From Pelagibius sp. (GTDB lineage Bacteria > Pseudomonadota > Alphaproteobacteria > Kiloniellales > Kiloniellaceae): DNA of 61,331 nucleotides. The notes below the pieces were generated by a model, which did no database searches, was not told the DNA's origin, and saw only the letters and a program-made list of their open reading frames with translations. Each line of letters begins with the position of its first letter. Within the stretch, counting starts at the first letter, position 1. This document shows positions 43,526 through 52,273 of the stretch, piece after piece. The stretch spans positions 1-61,331 of the forward strand of contig NZ_JANQOI010000013.1 in the NCBI RefSeq assembly GCF_028289705.1, given 5' to 3'. A program made the position numbers and the translations under genes.

Positions 43526-45046
43526 TCACCTCCCCGGCAGTTGCCGCCGATAGGTCAGGGCTTCGGCGATGTGGGGGCGTCGGACGGCTTCGGCGCCTTC
43601 CAGGTCGGCGAGGCTGCGGGCGACCCGGAGCACCCGGTGGTAGCCGCGGGCGGAGAGCTTCATGGCCTCGGTGGCCTGGGTCAGCAGGGCGCGGCCCTCG
43701 GTGTCCGGGGCGGCGACCTCTTCCAGCAACTGCCCATCCGCCTCGGCGTTGCTGCGCGGGCGCGCGTCTTCGGAAACCTTGGCGTAGCGGGCCGCCTGGC
43801 GGGCCCGGGCCTCGGCGACCCGGGCGGCGACGGCGTTCGAGCCTTCGGCCGGCGGCGGCAGGGAGAGGTCGGCGGCGCTCACCGCCGGCACCGCAACATG
43901 CAGGTCGATGCGGTCGAACAGCGGGCCGGAGATCTTGGCCTGATAGTCGGCGGCGCAGCGCGGCGCCCGGGCGCAGGCCTGGGCCGGGTCGTCCAGATAG
44001 CCGCAGCGGCAGGGGTTCATGGCAGCGACCAGTTGGACGCGGGCCGGATAGGTGACATGGGCGTTGGCCCGGGCGACGGAGACCCGGCCGGTCTCCAGGG
44101 GCTGGCGCAGGGCTTCCAGGGCGCCGCGCTGGAACTCCGGCAGTTCGTCCAGGAAGAGCACGCCGAGATGGGCGAGGGAAATCTCCCCCGGCTTGGCGCG
44201 CAACCCGCCGCCGGCCAGCGCCGGCAGTGAGGCCGAGTGGTGCGGATCACGGAACGGCCGCTCCCGCAGCAGCCCTGCCTCTCCCAGGGTACCGGCGACG
44301 GAGTGGATCATGCTCACCTCCAGCGCCTCGGCAGGCGCCAGCGGCGGCAGGATGCCCGGCAGGCGCGCGGCAAGCATCGACTTGCCGGCCCCCGGCGGCC
44401 CGGCCATGAGCAGGTTGTGGCCGCCGGCAGCGGCGATCTCCAGGGCGCGCTTGGCGCTCTCCTGGCCCTTGATGTCGGCAAGGTCGAGGCCGTTTGCCTG
44501 CCCGTCGGCGAGCGCCGGCTTGGGCGGGCTCAGCACCTGGCTGCCCTTGAAGTGGTTGACCAGGGCCAGCAGGGTGGCCGGCGCCAGCACCTCCAGGCCC
44601 TCGGCCCAGGCCGCTTCCCCGCCCTGCGCCGCCGGGCAGATGAGGGCGCGCTCCCGGGCCAGGCTGTGGATCGCCGCCGGCAGCACGCCGGCCACCGGGG
44701 TGATGCGGGCGTCCAGCGCCAGCTCCCCCAGAGCCGTGAAGCCCGCCATCTCGTCGGCGGGCAGGACGCCCATGGCGGTCAGGAGGCCGAGGGCGATGGG
44801 CAGGTCGAAGTGGCTGCCTTCCTTCAACAGGTCGGCGGGCGCCATGTTCACGGTGATGCGTTTGGGCGGCAGCGCCAAGCCCAGGGCGGAGAGCGCCGCG
44901 CGCACCCGCTCCCGGCTTTCCGCCACCGCCTTGTCCGGCAGCCCGACCAGCGAAAAGGCGGGCAGGCCGCTGCCCATCTGCACCTGCACGTCGATGTCCA
45001 GGACTTCGACACCAGAGAAGGCGACGGTGGTGATGCGGGCGGTCAT
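43526..45046 (-). CDS. comM: ComM/YifB family Mg-chelatase-like AAA+ ATPase
   Basis: ComM-type AAA+ helicases help branch migration during natural transformation. The 506-residue protein has the N-terminal Lon-protease-like fold (ARITTVAFSGVEVLDIDVQVQMG opening) and the AAA+ core with Walker A GPPGAGKSM, Walker B LFLDELPEF, the CRCGYLDDP cysteine segment and KISGPLFDRIDLHVAVP. The Mg-chelatase C domain ends YRRQLPGR. It is complete, yet both its ends are duplicated in broken form nearby (41517 and 45603). The start overlaps the stop of the upstream small gene (ATGA). Confidence 0.95.
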   Translation of the reverse strand: MTARITTVAFSGVEVLDIDVQVQMGSGLPAFSLVGLPDKAVAESRERVRAALSALGLALPPKRITVNMAPADLLKEGSHFDLPIALGLLTAMGVLPADEMAGFTALGELALDARITPVAGVLPAAIHSLARERALICPAAQGGEAAWAEGLEVLAPATLLALVNHFKGSQVLSPPKPALADGQANGLDLADIKGQESAKRALEIAAAGGHNLLMAGPPGAGKSMLAARLPGILPPLAPAEALEVSMIHSVAGTLGEAGLLRERPFRDPHHSASLPALAGGGLRAKPGEISLAHLGVLFLDELPEFQRGALEALRQPLETGRVSVARANAHVTYPARVQLVAAMNPCRCGYLDDPAQACARAPRCAADYQAKISGPLFDRIDLHVAVPAVSAADLSLPPPAEGSNAVAARVAEARARQAARYAKVSEDARPRSNAEADGQLLEEVAAPDTEGRALLTQATEAMKLSARGYHRVLRVARSLADLEGAEAVRRPHIAEALTYRRQLPGR

Positions 45047-45561
45047 GGCCAATGATCCAGGGCCAGCCACCACCCCCCTTCCAACTTGCGCCGGAAGAAC
45101 ACGATCTCAGACCCCATTTGGACATCGTCCAGCGAATCGACGATCTGGTCCGTTTGATCCGGCGCCCCAAACACAAACTTCTTGTAGTCGGCAGCTCCCA
45201 CCCAACCGACCGACCAATACTCAATCCACAATTCGCATTCGTTGTTTGCGCTAAATATGGCTTGGACACCTTTGGCGTCGATCATCTCGAACAGAGCGTA
45301 GAAGTGGTCCCGCTCTGCGTCACTCACCAACGGGTCCGCCCACTCCGGGTCCATCATGATCACCTGAGAGCGACCGACGACCGTCTCCTCTCCATCTCGC
45401 TCTGCCTTTTCGCATATCCGCGCGCGGATTTCCTCAAAGACGGGCCGTTGGGTCTGAAACAGGTCGATCATCTGTTGATCCGACGGCGGTGTGTTGTCGA
45501 ATCCAGCAAGGTGGAATGCGAGCGCGAGAATTCCGACAACTCCGAGAATGCATTTCGTCAT
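45043..45561 (-). CDS. Hypothetical secreted protein, coupled to comM
   Basis: A 172-residue protein of unknown family. The N-terminal MTKCILGVVGILALAFHLAG looks like a signal peptide. The mature part is acidic, with VFEEIRARICEKAERDGEE, a WADPLVSDAERDHFYALFEMIDAKGVQAI segment and a tryptophan-rich end (KLEGGWWLALDHW). Base composition is lower in GC than comM. Its stop overlaps the comM start by 4 bp, suggesting translational coupling. It lies between the intact comM start and a broken second copy of it, so it was probably acquired. The ATG at 45561 is used because the signal sequence begins there. Confidence 0.65.
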   Translation of the reverse strand: MTKCILGVVGILALAFHLAGFDNTPPSDQQMIDLFQTQRPVFEEIRARICEKAERDGEETVVGRSQVIMMDPEWADPLVSDAERDHFYALFEMIDAKGVQAIFSANNECELWIEYWSVGWVGAADYKKFVFGAPDQTDQIVDSLDDVQMGSEIVFFRRKLEGGWWLALDHWP

Positions 45562-45602
45562 GCAACAATCTTGTCTGGATACTTCGACCATTTCATGGCG
45601 AG

Positions 45603-45692
45603 GGCCGGCAGGCCCGCGCCCATCTGCACCTGCACGTCGATGTCCAGGACCTCGACGCCGGCGAAGGCCACCGTGGTGATGTGCGCAACCAT
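45603..45692 (-). pseudogene. comM: Remnant of the comM 5' end (first ~30 codons, diverged)
   Basis: Read on the minus strand from an ATG at 45692, this stretch encodes MVAHITTVAFAGVEVLDIDV and then QVQMGAGLPA. It differs from the intact comM start at only four of 30 residues, while the DNA differs at roughly one base in seven. Similarity stops abruptly after LPA. The frame then runs into the inserted small-gene segment. Confidence 0.82.
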
Positions 45693-46136
45693 GGCGGCCC
45701 CGTCTCCCTGTTGATCTCTCCCTCCGGGCGGCCCGGCCGGTCTCTTCCCAACGGCTGCCCGCGCAAGCGCCCTTTGTTAAGCGGCGCCGGCCCTGATCAA
45801 TCTATAGGCGAGCCGCCGGTCTTGCCAAGGGACTCGGGCCCGCCGCCGCCTGAGTTGTGTCACCGATGGGCGGGCACCGGCAAAAAAAGGGAAATTGTCC
45901 CAGATCAATTATGGTTAATTTTTGTTAGGCTATGCTTATAAACGCGAAGCTCCAGCCTTAGGGGTCCTTTCGGTCCGCGACCCATGGCTGTGCGACGATC
46001 TTGCGATGCTCCGGCAGGATCGTTTACCAGTTTGGGTTGTGGTTTCGAGGGAGGCGTAAAGGAGACGAAACGGTAAGCCGGCCCCTGCGGCCGGTCCCCC
46101 CCAAAACCATAAGCGTCATGCAGGAGGCTCCAAGCC
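45693..46136. promoter_or_regulatory. Upstream region of the phasin gene
   Basis: This gap has no gene on either strand. It contains an AT-rich strip at 45890-45945 including TATAAA (45937-45942), with only a weak -35 match 17 bp earlier. A purine-rich GGAGGCGTAAAGGAG stretch follows near 46049. A promoter for the phasin is likely here but cannot be pinned down. Confidence 0.35.
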
Positions 46137-46592
46137 ATGGCAACCGCCCGTAAGCAGACCACGAGCAGCAGCAGTCCCCCGCCCGAGAAGACCGGCGAAA
46201 GCCCCGCCGGCCTGTTCCCCGGCGGACCGTCCTACGAGACCTTCCTGGGGTCCAATAACGAAAACATCGCCGCCGCCATGAGCGCCGGCGAGGCCATGTT
46301 TGCCGGCATGGCCGAGGTGAGCCAGGAGATGATCACCTTCGCCGGCGAACGGATGCGCCACAACATTGAGTCCTCCGAGGACCTCGCCAAGACCAAGGAC
46401 CCGGAGGAGATCTTCGAAAAGCAGTGCACCATCGCCCGTTACGCGGCCGAGCAGTACATCGAGGAAACCAGCAAGCTGATGGTCATGATGGCCCGCATCT
46501 CCCGCAACTGCTGGGCCCCGATGGAAAAACGCACCAAGGCCGCCTTGCACGACATGAACGGCAACAACGGCAATGGCGCGGCCGAGAGCTAA
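46137..46592 (+). CDS. Phasin family protein
   Basis: A 151-residue protein with a low-complexity Ser/Pro-rich start and a helical phasin domain (about 50-135, NENIAAAMSAGEAMFAGMAEVSQEMITFAGERMRHNIESSEDLAKTKDPEEIFEKQCTIARYAAEQY). Phasins coat polyhydroxyalkanoate granules; no PHA synthase lies in this window. Many alphaproteobacteria carry several phasin-domain proteins, not all granule-bound. It is followed by a strong intrinsic terminator, so it is a single-gene unit. Confidence 0.9.
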   Translation: MATARKQTTSSSSPPPEKTGESPAGLFPGGPSYETFLGSNNENIAAAMSAGEAMFAGMAEVSQEMITFAGERMRHNIESSEDLAKTKDPEEIFEKQCTIARYAAEQYIEETSKLMVMMARISRNCWAPMEKRTKAALHDMNGNNGNGAAES

Positions 46593-46615
46593 ATCCTTCT
46601 CCCTAGCTTGGGATC

Positions 46616-46646
46616 ACCGGCCGGCATTCTGCCGGCCGGTTTTTTT
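46616..46646 (+). terminator. Intrinsic terminator after the phasin gene
   Basis: ACCGGCCGGCA and TGCCGGCCGGT are perfect 11-bp arms around a TTC loop, followed by seven Ts (46640-46646). It begins 24 bp after the phasin stop. Confidence 0.92.
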
Positions 46647-46679
46647 GTGCGCGGGTGCTGCGGCGTTCGCAGGCGAAGG

Positions 46680-46790
46680 CCCATCCTTCGAGGCTTCGCT
46701 GCGCTCCGCACCTCAGGATGAGGATTGCGTTTGGTATCGAACACCGACCTCATGCTGAGGAACCGGCAGAGCCGGCGTCTCGAAGCGTGC
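46680..46790. repeat. Alphaproteobacterial intergenic repeat (CCTCATCCTGAGG family)
   Basis: Two facing imperfect palindromes. CCATCCTTCGAGGCTTCG..CACCTCAGGATGAGG (46681-46723) is followed by GACCTCATGCTGAGG..GTCTCGAAGCGTGC (about 46746-46790). This sequence type is widely dispersed between genes in alphaproteobacteria. It lies between the convergent phasin terminator and gshB. Confidence 0.65.
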
Positions 46791-46822
46791 AAGGCGGCGG
46801 TGCGCGATGGTGCTGGTCGACT

Positions 46823-47788
46823 TCACACGCTGGGGGTGCGGTGGCCGGCGCCGTAGCGGGCCTCGATCACGTCCCAGATCTCCGCCTCCAGGCAGGCCTC
46901 GTCGAAGCGGTTGATCTCCTGCAGGCCGGTGGGGGAGGTGACGTTGATCTCGGTCATGTAGCCGCCGATCACGTCGATGCCGACGAAGATCAGGCCGCGC
47001 TCTTTCAGCGCCGGGCCGATGGCCTCGCAGATCTCCAGGTCGCGCTTGTCCAGCGCCGATTTCTCCGGCCGCCCGCCGACATGCATGTTGGAGCGCGCCT
47101 CGCCCTGGGGCGGGACCCGGTTGGTGGCGCCGGCGGGGCGCCCGTCGATCAGGATGATGCGCTTGTCGCCGCCGCGCACCGCCGGCAGGTAGCGCTGGAC
47201 GATGATCGGCTCGCGGTAGAGGTCGGTGAAGAGCTCCAGCAGGGCCGAGAGGTTCTCGTCCTCCGGGGCGATGTGGAACACCCCGGCGCCGCCGTTGCCG
47301 AACAGCGGCTTGACGATGAGGTCGCGGTGCTCGGCACGGAAGGCCTCTATCTCACCGCGGTCGCTGGTGATCAGCGTCGGCGGCATGAGGTCGGGGAAGT
47401 GGGTGACGAAAAGCTTCTCCGGGGCGTTGCGCACATGCACCGGGTCGTTGACCACCAGGGTCTCCGGATGGACATGCTCCAGCAGGTGGGTGGCGGTGAT
47501 GTAGGCCATGTCGAAGGGCGGGTCCTGGCGCATCAGCACCACGTCGACGGTCGCCAGGTCGACGCTCTGGGGGGCGCCCAGGCTGGCGTGGTTGCCGGCC
47601 TCGCGGCGCAGCGCCAGGGGGCGCATGCGGGCGTAGACCCGGCCGTCGCGCAGACTCAGGTCCTGCGGCAGGTAGTGGTAGAGGCCGTGGCCGCGGCGCT
47701 GGGCCTCCAGCCCCAACACGAAGGAGCTGTCCCCCTCGATGTCGATCTTGTCGACCGGGTCCATCTGAATGGCGACCGCCAGACTCAT
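46823..47788 (-). CDS. gshB: Glutathione synthase
   Basis: Adds glycine to gamma-glutamylcysteine. The 321-residue ATP-grasp enzyme opens [32 protein letters not shown]. It also has [21 protein letters not shown], the ATP-binding [15 protein letters not shown], and closing metal-site segment [25 protein letters not shown]. It commonly sits between comM and yraN in this group, which supports the idea that comM is in its ancestral place despite the flanking insertions. Confidence 0.97.
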   Translation of the reverse strand: MSLAVAIQMDPVDKIDIEGDSSFVLGLEAQRRGHGLYHYLPQDLSLRDGRVYARMRPLALRREAGNHASLGAPQSVDLATVDVVLMRQDPPFDMAYITATHLLEHVHPETLVVNDPVHVRNAPEKLFVTHFPDLMPPTLITSDRGEIEAFRAEHRDLIVKPLFGNGGAGVFHIAPEDENLSALLELFTDLYREPIIVQRYLPAVRGGDKRIILIDGRPAGATNRVPPQGEARSNMHVGGRPEKSALDKRDLEICEAIGPALKERGLIFVGIDVIGGYMTEINVTSPTGLQEINRFDEACLEAEIWDVIEARYGAGHRTPSV

Positions 47789-47851
47789 TTCTGTCCCAAA
47801 CCCTTCTTTGTGGGCCTTCGTGCCCGGCTTGTTTTCATTGAGCGGGCCGCC

Positions 47852-48706
47852 TCAATTCAACTGCGTGCGCAGCCGCTGCAGCAGCTCGGCGATACTCTGC
47901 CGGTCCGGGTCCGGCCCCGCCAGTTCCAAATAGTGCTCGAAGGCCATGATCGCGGCGCGCATGTTGTCCAGGTGGGAGTGGAGGACGCCCGCTTCCTTCC
48001 ACAGCCCGGCGCGTTCCGGGGCGATCATCAGCATGGTCTCGATGACCTCCAGGGCTTCGCCGCTGCGCTCCTGCTGGATCAGCCGCAGTTTGATGTTGTT
48101 CTGCAGACGCAACAGGATGTCGCGGTTGCCGACCCGGCTGGTGTGTTCGGGGCGCAGTTCCGCTTCCTCCCCGGTCATGGACTTCACCAGGCCGCGCAGC
48201 GCCGCCGCGTCGCGGACCTGCCCGCCGTTGAAGGGGTCGATGATGGCGCGCCGGCTGCCGAGGTCGAGGCGCAGCATGAAGTGACCGGGGAAGTTCAGTC
48301 CGCAGATCGGCCAGTCCTGGGCGCGGGCCGCGTGCAGATAGAGGATGCCCAGCGCCACCGGCAGGCCGCGGCGCCGGTCGATCACCCGCATCATGTTGGC
48401 GTTGTGAAGGTCGTCGTAGTTTCGCCGGTCGCCCTGATAGCTGTAGCGCTCCACAAGGACCTGGTTGAGTACGGCGATCCGCGCTCCGAGGTCGTCCTCC
48501 GCGCCCGCACGCGCCGCCAGCTCGGCGGTGTCGCGCTGCAGCAGAGAGAGGTGGTGGTAGTAGCGCTCCAGGCCCACCTGCGGCCGCTCCAAAGCGGCCA
48601 GCAACAGGGCCGCCTCGGCAATGTCGATCTCCTCGTCGGCCTGGCCGCCCACCCGGCGCAAGCTGCTTTCCAGGTCCTTGCGGTTGCTTGCCGTCGACCA
48701 GCTCAC
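47852..48706 (-). CDS. SirB1 family protein (transglutaminase-like with TPR)
   Basis: A 284-residue protein with a transglutaminase-like domain (MRVIDRRRGLPVALGILYLHAARAQDWPICGLNFPGHFMLRL) and a C-terminal tetratricopeptide-type region (EALEVIETMLMIAPERAGLWKEAGVLHSHLDNMRAAIMAFEHYLEL). The usual catalytic cysteine is not obvious, so enzymatic activity is uncertain. The start is a GTG; it follows the BON lipoprotein gene by about 100 bp in the same direction. Confidence 0.85.
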   Translation of the reverse strand: MSWSTASNRKDLESSLRRVGGQADEEIDIAEAALLLAALERPQVGLERYYHHLSLLQRDTAELAARAGAEDDLGARIAVLNQVLVERYSYQGDRRNYDDLHNANMMRVIDRRRGLPVALGILYLHAARAQDWPICGLNFPGHFMLRLDLGSRRAIIDPFNGGQVRDAAALRGLVKSMTGEEAELRPEHTSRVGNRDILLRLQNNIKLRLIQQERSGEALEVIETMLMIAPERAGLWKEAGVLHSHLDNMRAAIMAFEHYLELAGPDPDRQSIAELLQRLRTQLN

Positions 48707-48803
48707 GGCGTGGCTTGCAGGACGTTGGGCGGAGGAAGGCTCGCCGGGTCGGACATCGTCGCTCCACTCTTTGCCGGGACGACCGCGATCACAATGGCCG
48801 GTC

Positions 48804-49454
48804 CTAGGATGACCGGGTCTGATCGTCTTTCAGGAGAATGTAGCTTACCACGCGGCGCACATGGGCAATGTCCTTGGCGTGGCCGATCACGCGGTCCAGT
48901 TCGGCCTGGGTCCGCGCAACGCCCATCAGAAAGACGGTCTTGTTCACCGTCTCCACCGAGAAATTGATGGAGGAGATCTCCTTGTCGAACAGCAGGGTGG
49001 TCTCGAGCTTGCTGCTGATCCAGGAATCCCGTGCCGCGTCGGCGAGATCGGAGGTGTCGTTCACCTCGATCTCGTTGATCACCTCCCGCACGCCCGGCGC
49101 CTGCCAGGCCAGGCGCACAGCCTCGACCCGCTGTTCGGGGCGCGGCACATTGCCGCTCAGCAGGACCCGCCGTTCCTGGACCTGCAGGTTCACCTTGCGG
49201 AACATCTGCTCGTCCGCCTGGAACCAGAGGTCGTTGATGGCGATGCGGATCTCCGTGTCGGCGACGCTGCGGCGGAATCCCTTCTCGGTTTGTGCCGCCG
49301 TGGCACCCGCGGCGCCGGCCCCCGCCGCCGCGCCCCAGAAGGTGCAGCCGCCGAGGGCGACGGCGGCCATCATCAGGCCGGCCAGGGTCAGCACCAGCCG
49401 GCCGCGGAGCGGCGGTGTATAGGGCCCGACAGAGGTCACGTCCCTTGACTGCAT
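48804..49454 (-). CDS. BON-domain lipoprotein (OsmY/DolP-like)
   Basis: A 216-residue envelope protein. The N-terminus has a hydrophobic stretch (LVLTLAGLMMAAVALGGC) with lipobox ALGGC, then a Gly/Ala-rich linker. Two BON domains follow: RIAINDLWFQADEQMFRKVNLQVQERRVLLSGNVPRPEQRVEAVRLAWQAPGVREVINEI, and ISSKLETTLLFDKEISSINFSVETVNKTVFLMGVARTQAELDRVIGHAKDIAHVRRV. DolP-type proteins maintain the outer membrane. The ATG at 49454 is chosen because it precedes the signal sequence. It is next to yraN, as dolP is in E. coli. Confidence 0.9.
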   Translation of the reverse strand: MQSRDVTSVGPYTPPLRGRLVLTLAGLMMAAVALGGCTFWGAAAGAGAAGATAAQTEKGFRRSVADTEIRIAINDLWFQADEQMFRKVNLQVQERRVLLSGNVPRPEQRVEAVRLAWQAPGVREVINEIEVNDTSDLADAARDSWISSKLETTLLFDKEISSINFSVETVNKTVFLMGVARTQAELDRVIGHAKDIAHVRRVVSYILLKDDQTRSS

Positions 49455-49503
49455 CACAGGTGATTTCCTCGGCGATTCGTGTGACTTGGGCGAGAGTGCT
49501 TTC

Positions 49504-49917
49504 CTAATAAGGCAAAGATGTGTCGCTTTGCCAGGCATCTTTCTGGTGGCGCAGCCAGGGTCTCCAGGGTCGCCCCAGGGCGGGCGCCAGCAGCAGGGCA
49601 TCGAAGCGCTGATCCAGGTGGCCGAACTGCGGGTGGGCCTGCAGGAAGGCCTGGGAGGCACGCGCAACCCGGCGGCGCTGGCGCTGGGAGATCGCCTCGG
49701 CGGCGGTATCGATGTGATCGCGCCGCTTCACCTCGACGAAGACGAGCACCGCGCCGCGGCGGGCGATCAGATCGATCTCCCCCGCCGGACAGCGGTAGTC
49801 CCGGGCGAGGATTCGATAGCCCTTCAGGCGCAGCCAGCAGCCGGCGATCCACTCGGCGCGGCGGCCGCGGCGATAGGCGCGCTGCCGATCGAGCCGGCGC
49901 CCGGGCCCGGCGGTCAA
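49504..49917 (-). CDS. yraN: YraN/UPF0102 family endonuclease-like protein
   Basis: A 137-residue protein of the UPF0102 family with a restriction-endonuclease-like fold. Conserved segments are RRAEWIAGCWLRLKGYRILARDYRCPAGEIDLIARRGAVLVFVEVKRR, with the E-I-D-L and F-V-E-V-K nuclease-type motifs. The start overlaps the rsmI stop by 4 bp, the usual rsmI-yraN pair. Confidence 0.93.
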   Translation of the reverse strand: MTAGPGRRLDRQRAYRRGRRAEWIAGCWLRLKGYRILARDYRCPAGEIDLIARRGAVLVFVEVKRRDHIDTAAEAISQRQRRRVARASQAFLQAHPQFGHLDQRFDALLLAPALGRPWRPWLRHQKDAWQSDTSLPY

Positions 49918-50885
49918 CGCTCCTCCTCGCTGTTGCCTTCGCCCATCTCTTTCGACAGCTCCAGCGCGCGGGCATAGACTTGGCGTTTCGGCAGGCCGCT
50001 GGCCGCTGCGACGATGGCGGCGGCATCGCGCAGGCTCGATCCGCGCAGTGCGCTGCGGAGCTGGGAGTCCAGATCGGCCGCGTCCGGCGCGCCGCTCTCC
50101 TCCGGCGGGCCCACCACCACGACGATCTCGCCACGCGGCGGACCGGCGGCCGCATAGTGGTCGGCGAGATCGTTCAAGGCACCGCGGCGCACCTCTTCAT
50201 GAAGCTTGGTCAGTTCCCGCGCCACCGCGGCCTGGCGCGGCCCCAGCACTTCGGCCATGTCGGCCAAACTGGCGGCCAGGCGCGGCGCGGCCTCGAGGAA
50301 CAGCAGGCTGGCCTGCAGCGCGCCCACCTCCTGCAGGCTCTTGCGCCGGGCGCCGGCCTTGGGCGGCAGGAAGCCCGCAAAGAGGAAGCGGTCGCTGGGC
50401 AGGCCGGAGAGCGACAGCGCCGCCAGCGGCGCCGAGGGACCGGGCAGGCTGGTCACTGGCAGGTCTTCGGCCAGCGCGTCGCGGACCAGCTTGAACCCCG
50501 GATCGGAAACCAGCGGCGTGCCGGCATCGGAGACCAGGGCGATGGCCGCGCCCGCGCGCAGCTCCCGCAACAGGGACTCGCGGGCGCGGGCGTCGCTGTG
50601 ATCGTGATAGGCAGTGGTCGGCGTGGCGATGCCGTGGGCGCTGAGCAGCTTGCGGGTGGTGCGGGTATCTTCGCAGGCGATGCGCTTTGCCCGGCGCAAA
50701 ACCTCGAGGGCGCGCAGCGTGATGTCGCTGAGATTTCCGATGGGCGTCGACACCAGATAGAGCCCGGCGGCGAGCGGTTCTTCCTGCGCCGTGCCGGCGC
50801 CGGCTTGCGGTTTACTTCGCGCGGACCCCTCGCTAGTCTCAGCGCTCCGCGAGGAGTATGGATGATCCCTTGGTTTTGCTGACAT
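49914..50885 (-). CDS. rsmI: 16S rRNA (cytidine(1402)-2'-O)-methyltransferase RsmI
   Basis: Methylates the ribose of C1402 in 16S rRNA. The 323-residue protein has GLYLVSTPIGNLSDITLRALEVLRRAKRIACEDTRTTRKLL, ALVSDAGTPLVSDPGF and the PSAPLAALSLSGLPSDRFLFAGFLP segments of the tetrapyrrole-methylase fold. About 38 residues before GLYLVSTPIGN are not conserved, so the true start may be internal. As drawn it overlaps the divergent lppC-like gene by 28 bp. Confidence 0.95.
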   Translation of the reverse strand: MSAKPRDHPYSSRSAETSEGSARSKPQAGAGTAQEEPLAAGLYLVSTPIGNLSDITLRALEVLRRAKRIACEDTRTTRKLLSAHGIATPTTAYHDHSDARARESLLRELRAGAAIALVSDAGTPLVSDPGFKLVRDALAEDLPVTSLPGPSAPLAALSLSGLPSDRFLFAGFLPPKAGARRKSLQEVGALQASLLFLEAAPRLAASLADMAEVLGPRQAAVARELTKLHEEVRRGALNDLADHYAAAGPPRGEIVVVVGPPEESGAPDAADLDSQLRSALRGSSLRDAAAIVAAASGLPKRQVYARALELSKEMGEGNSEEER

Positions 50886-52273
50886 TCAGGCCGCGCCGAT
50901 GGTGTGTTGGTGAGCTTGTCCTGCGGGGCCGGCGGGCATTGCTCCTGGCTGGACTGGCATTGTCGCTGACCGCCTGTGCGGCCCCCAAGGTACCCAGCCC
51001 GCAACCCGAGGCGCAACCGCCGCAGTTCCCGGCGATTCCGCAAGCCGGGGAGACCGGCGGCGAGCTGAACCAGAGCCTGGCGGATGTGAACGAAGCCGAG
51101 GCCGCCGCCGAGGCCGCCTTGGCAGCACCGGTCAAGGTCGGGTTGCTGCTGCCGCTGAGCGGCGGCCGGGGCGCGGTCGGGCAGTCCATTCTGAACGCGG
51201 CGCAACTCGCCCTCTTCGATCTGGCCGGCGAGCGTTTCACCCTGGTGGTGCGCGATACCCGGGGCACGCCGGAGGGCGCGGCCGCCGCCGCCCGCTCGGC
51301 CCTCGCGGCGGACGTGTCGATCATTCTCGGACCCTTGTTCTCCACCTCGGTGGAGGCGGTGAAGCCGGTGGTGCTCGAGGCCAACCTGCCGCTCATCACC
51401 TTCTCCAACAACACCGCGGTCGCCGATCCGCAGACCTTCGTCATGGGGGTGACGCCGCGCACCCAGGTGGATCGCGTGGTCGACTATGCGGTGGCCCGGG
51501 GCCTCCAGCGCTTTGCGGTTCTGGCACCGGAATCGCCTTACGGCACCTCGGTGGTGCAGTCGCTTCAGGAAGCCATTTTCCGGAACGGCGTGGAGCTCAG
51601 CCGGGTCGTCTTCTTCGATCCCCAGGCCCAGGACATCTCCGCAGAGGTGCGGGCCCTGGCCGACTACGATCAGCGCAGCGCAGCCTTGCAGGCGCAGAAG
51701 CGCTCGCTCGAAGCGCGCAGCGACGAAGCGGCGCAGCGGGCGCTTGCCCGCCTGAAAGGGATCGAGACTCTCGGGCCGCCGGCCTTCGACGTCATCCTGA
51801 TTCCAGCCAGCGGCCGGCAACTGCTTTCTGTGGCGCCGCTCCTGGCCTACTACGATGTCGATCCCGGCGAGGTCCGCTTCCTGGGCACCTCCCTCTGGGA
51901 CGATCCCTCGCTGCGCCGCGAGCCCAGCTTGCAAGGGGCCTGGTTCCCGGCACCGCCGCCGGCGCTGTGGCGGACCTTCAGCAACCGCTACAGGCAGACC
52001 TACGGCCAGAGCCCGCCGCGGGTCGCCTCCCTGGGCTACGACGCCGTGGCCCTGGCGGCGGTGCTGGAGCGCCGCGCCACCGCCGAAGGGGCCTTCGTCG
52101 CCTACACCGTCGACCGCATCACCCAGCCGGTGGGCTTCTCCGGCATCGACGGCATCTTCCGCTTTCTCGCCAACGGCCAGGTCCAGCGCGGCCTGGCGGT
52201 TCTGACGGTTGAGCCGGAGAGCTTCGTCGAGCTGGACCCGGCGCCCCAGTCCTTCGGCCAGGCGATCAACTGA
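50858..52273 (+). CDS. Penicillin-binding protein activator, LppC/LpoA family lipoprotein
   Basis: A 471-residue envelope lipoprotein. The signal region RRALLLAGLALSLTAC ends in lipobox LTAC. A Pro/Gln/Ala-rich linker is followed by a periplasmic-binding-protein-like domain (KVGLLLPLSGGRGAVGQSILNAAQLALFDLAGERFTLVVRDTRGTPEGAA). In enterobacteria the related LpoA activates PBP1A; the role here is inferred. GAGGAG lies only two bases before the proposed ATG, so the exact start is uncertain. It converges on hemW, overlapping by 8 bp. Confidence 0.88.
   Translation: MDDPLVLLTFRPRRWCVGELVLRGRRALLLAGLALSLTACAAPKVPSPQPEAQPPQFPAIPQAGETGGELNQSLADVNEAEAAAEAALAAPVKVGLLLPLSGGRGAVGQSILNAAQLALFDLAGERFTLVVRDTRGTPEGAAAAARSALAADVSIILGPLFSTSVEAVKPVVLEANLPLITFSNNTAVADPQTFVMGVTPRTQVDRVVDYAVARGLQRFAVLAPESPYGTSVVQSLQEAIFRNGVELSRVVFFDPQAQDISAEVRALADYDQRSAALQAQKRSLEARSDEAAQRALARLKGIETLGPPAFDVILIPASGRQLLSVAPLLAYYDVDPGEVRFLGTSLWDDPSLRREPSLQGAWFPAPPPALWRTFSNRYRQTYGQSPPRVASLGYDAVALAAVLERRATAEGAFVAYTVDRITQPVGFSGIDGIFRFLANGQVQRGLAVLTVEPESFVELDPAPQSFGQAIN

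Noticed and set aside
45603-45692. Possibility that the comM 5' fragment is an alternative real start of comM (frameshifted gene)
   Set aside because: The intact gene at 43526-45046 has its own complete N-terminus; the fragment is followed by unrelated sequence, so it is a remnant, not a frameshift.
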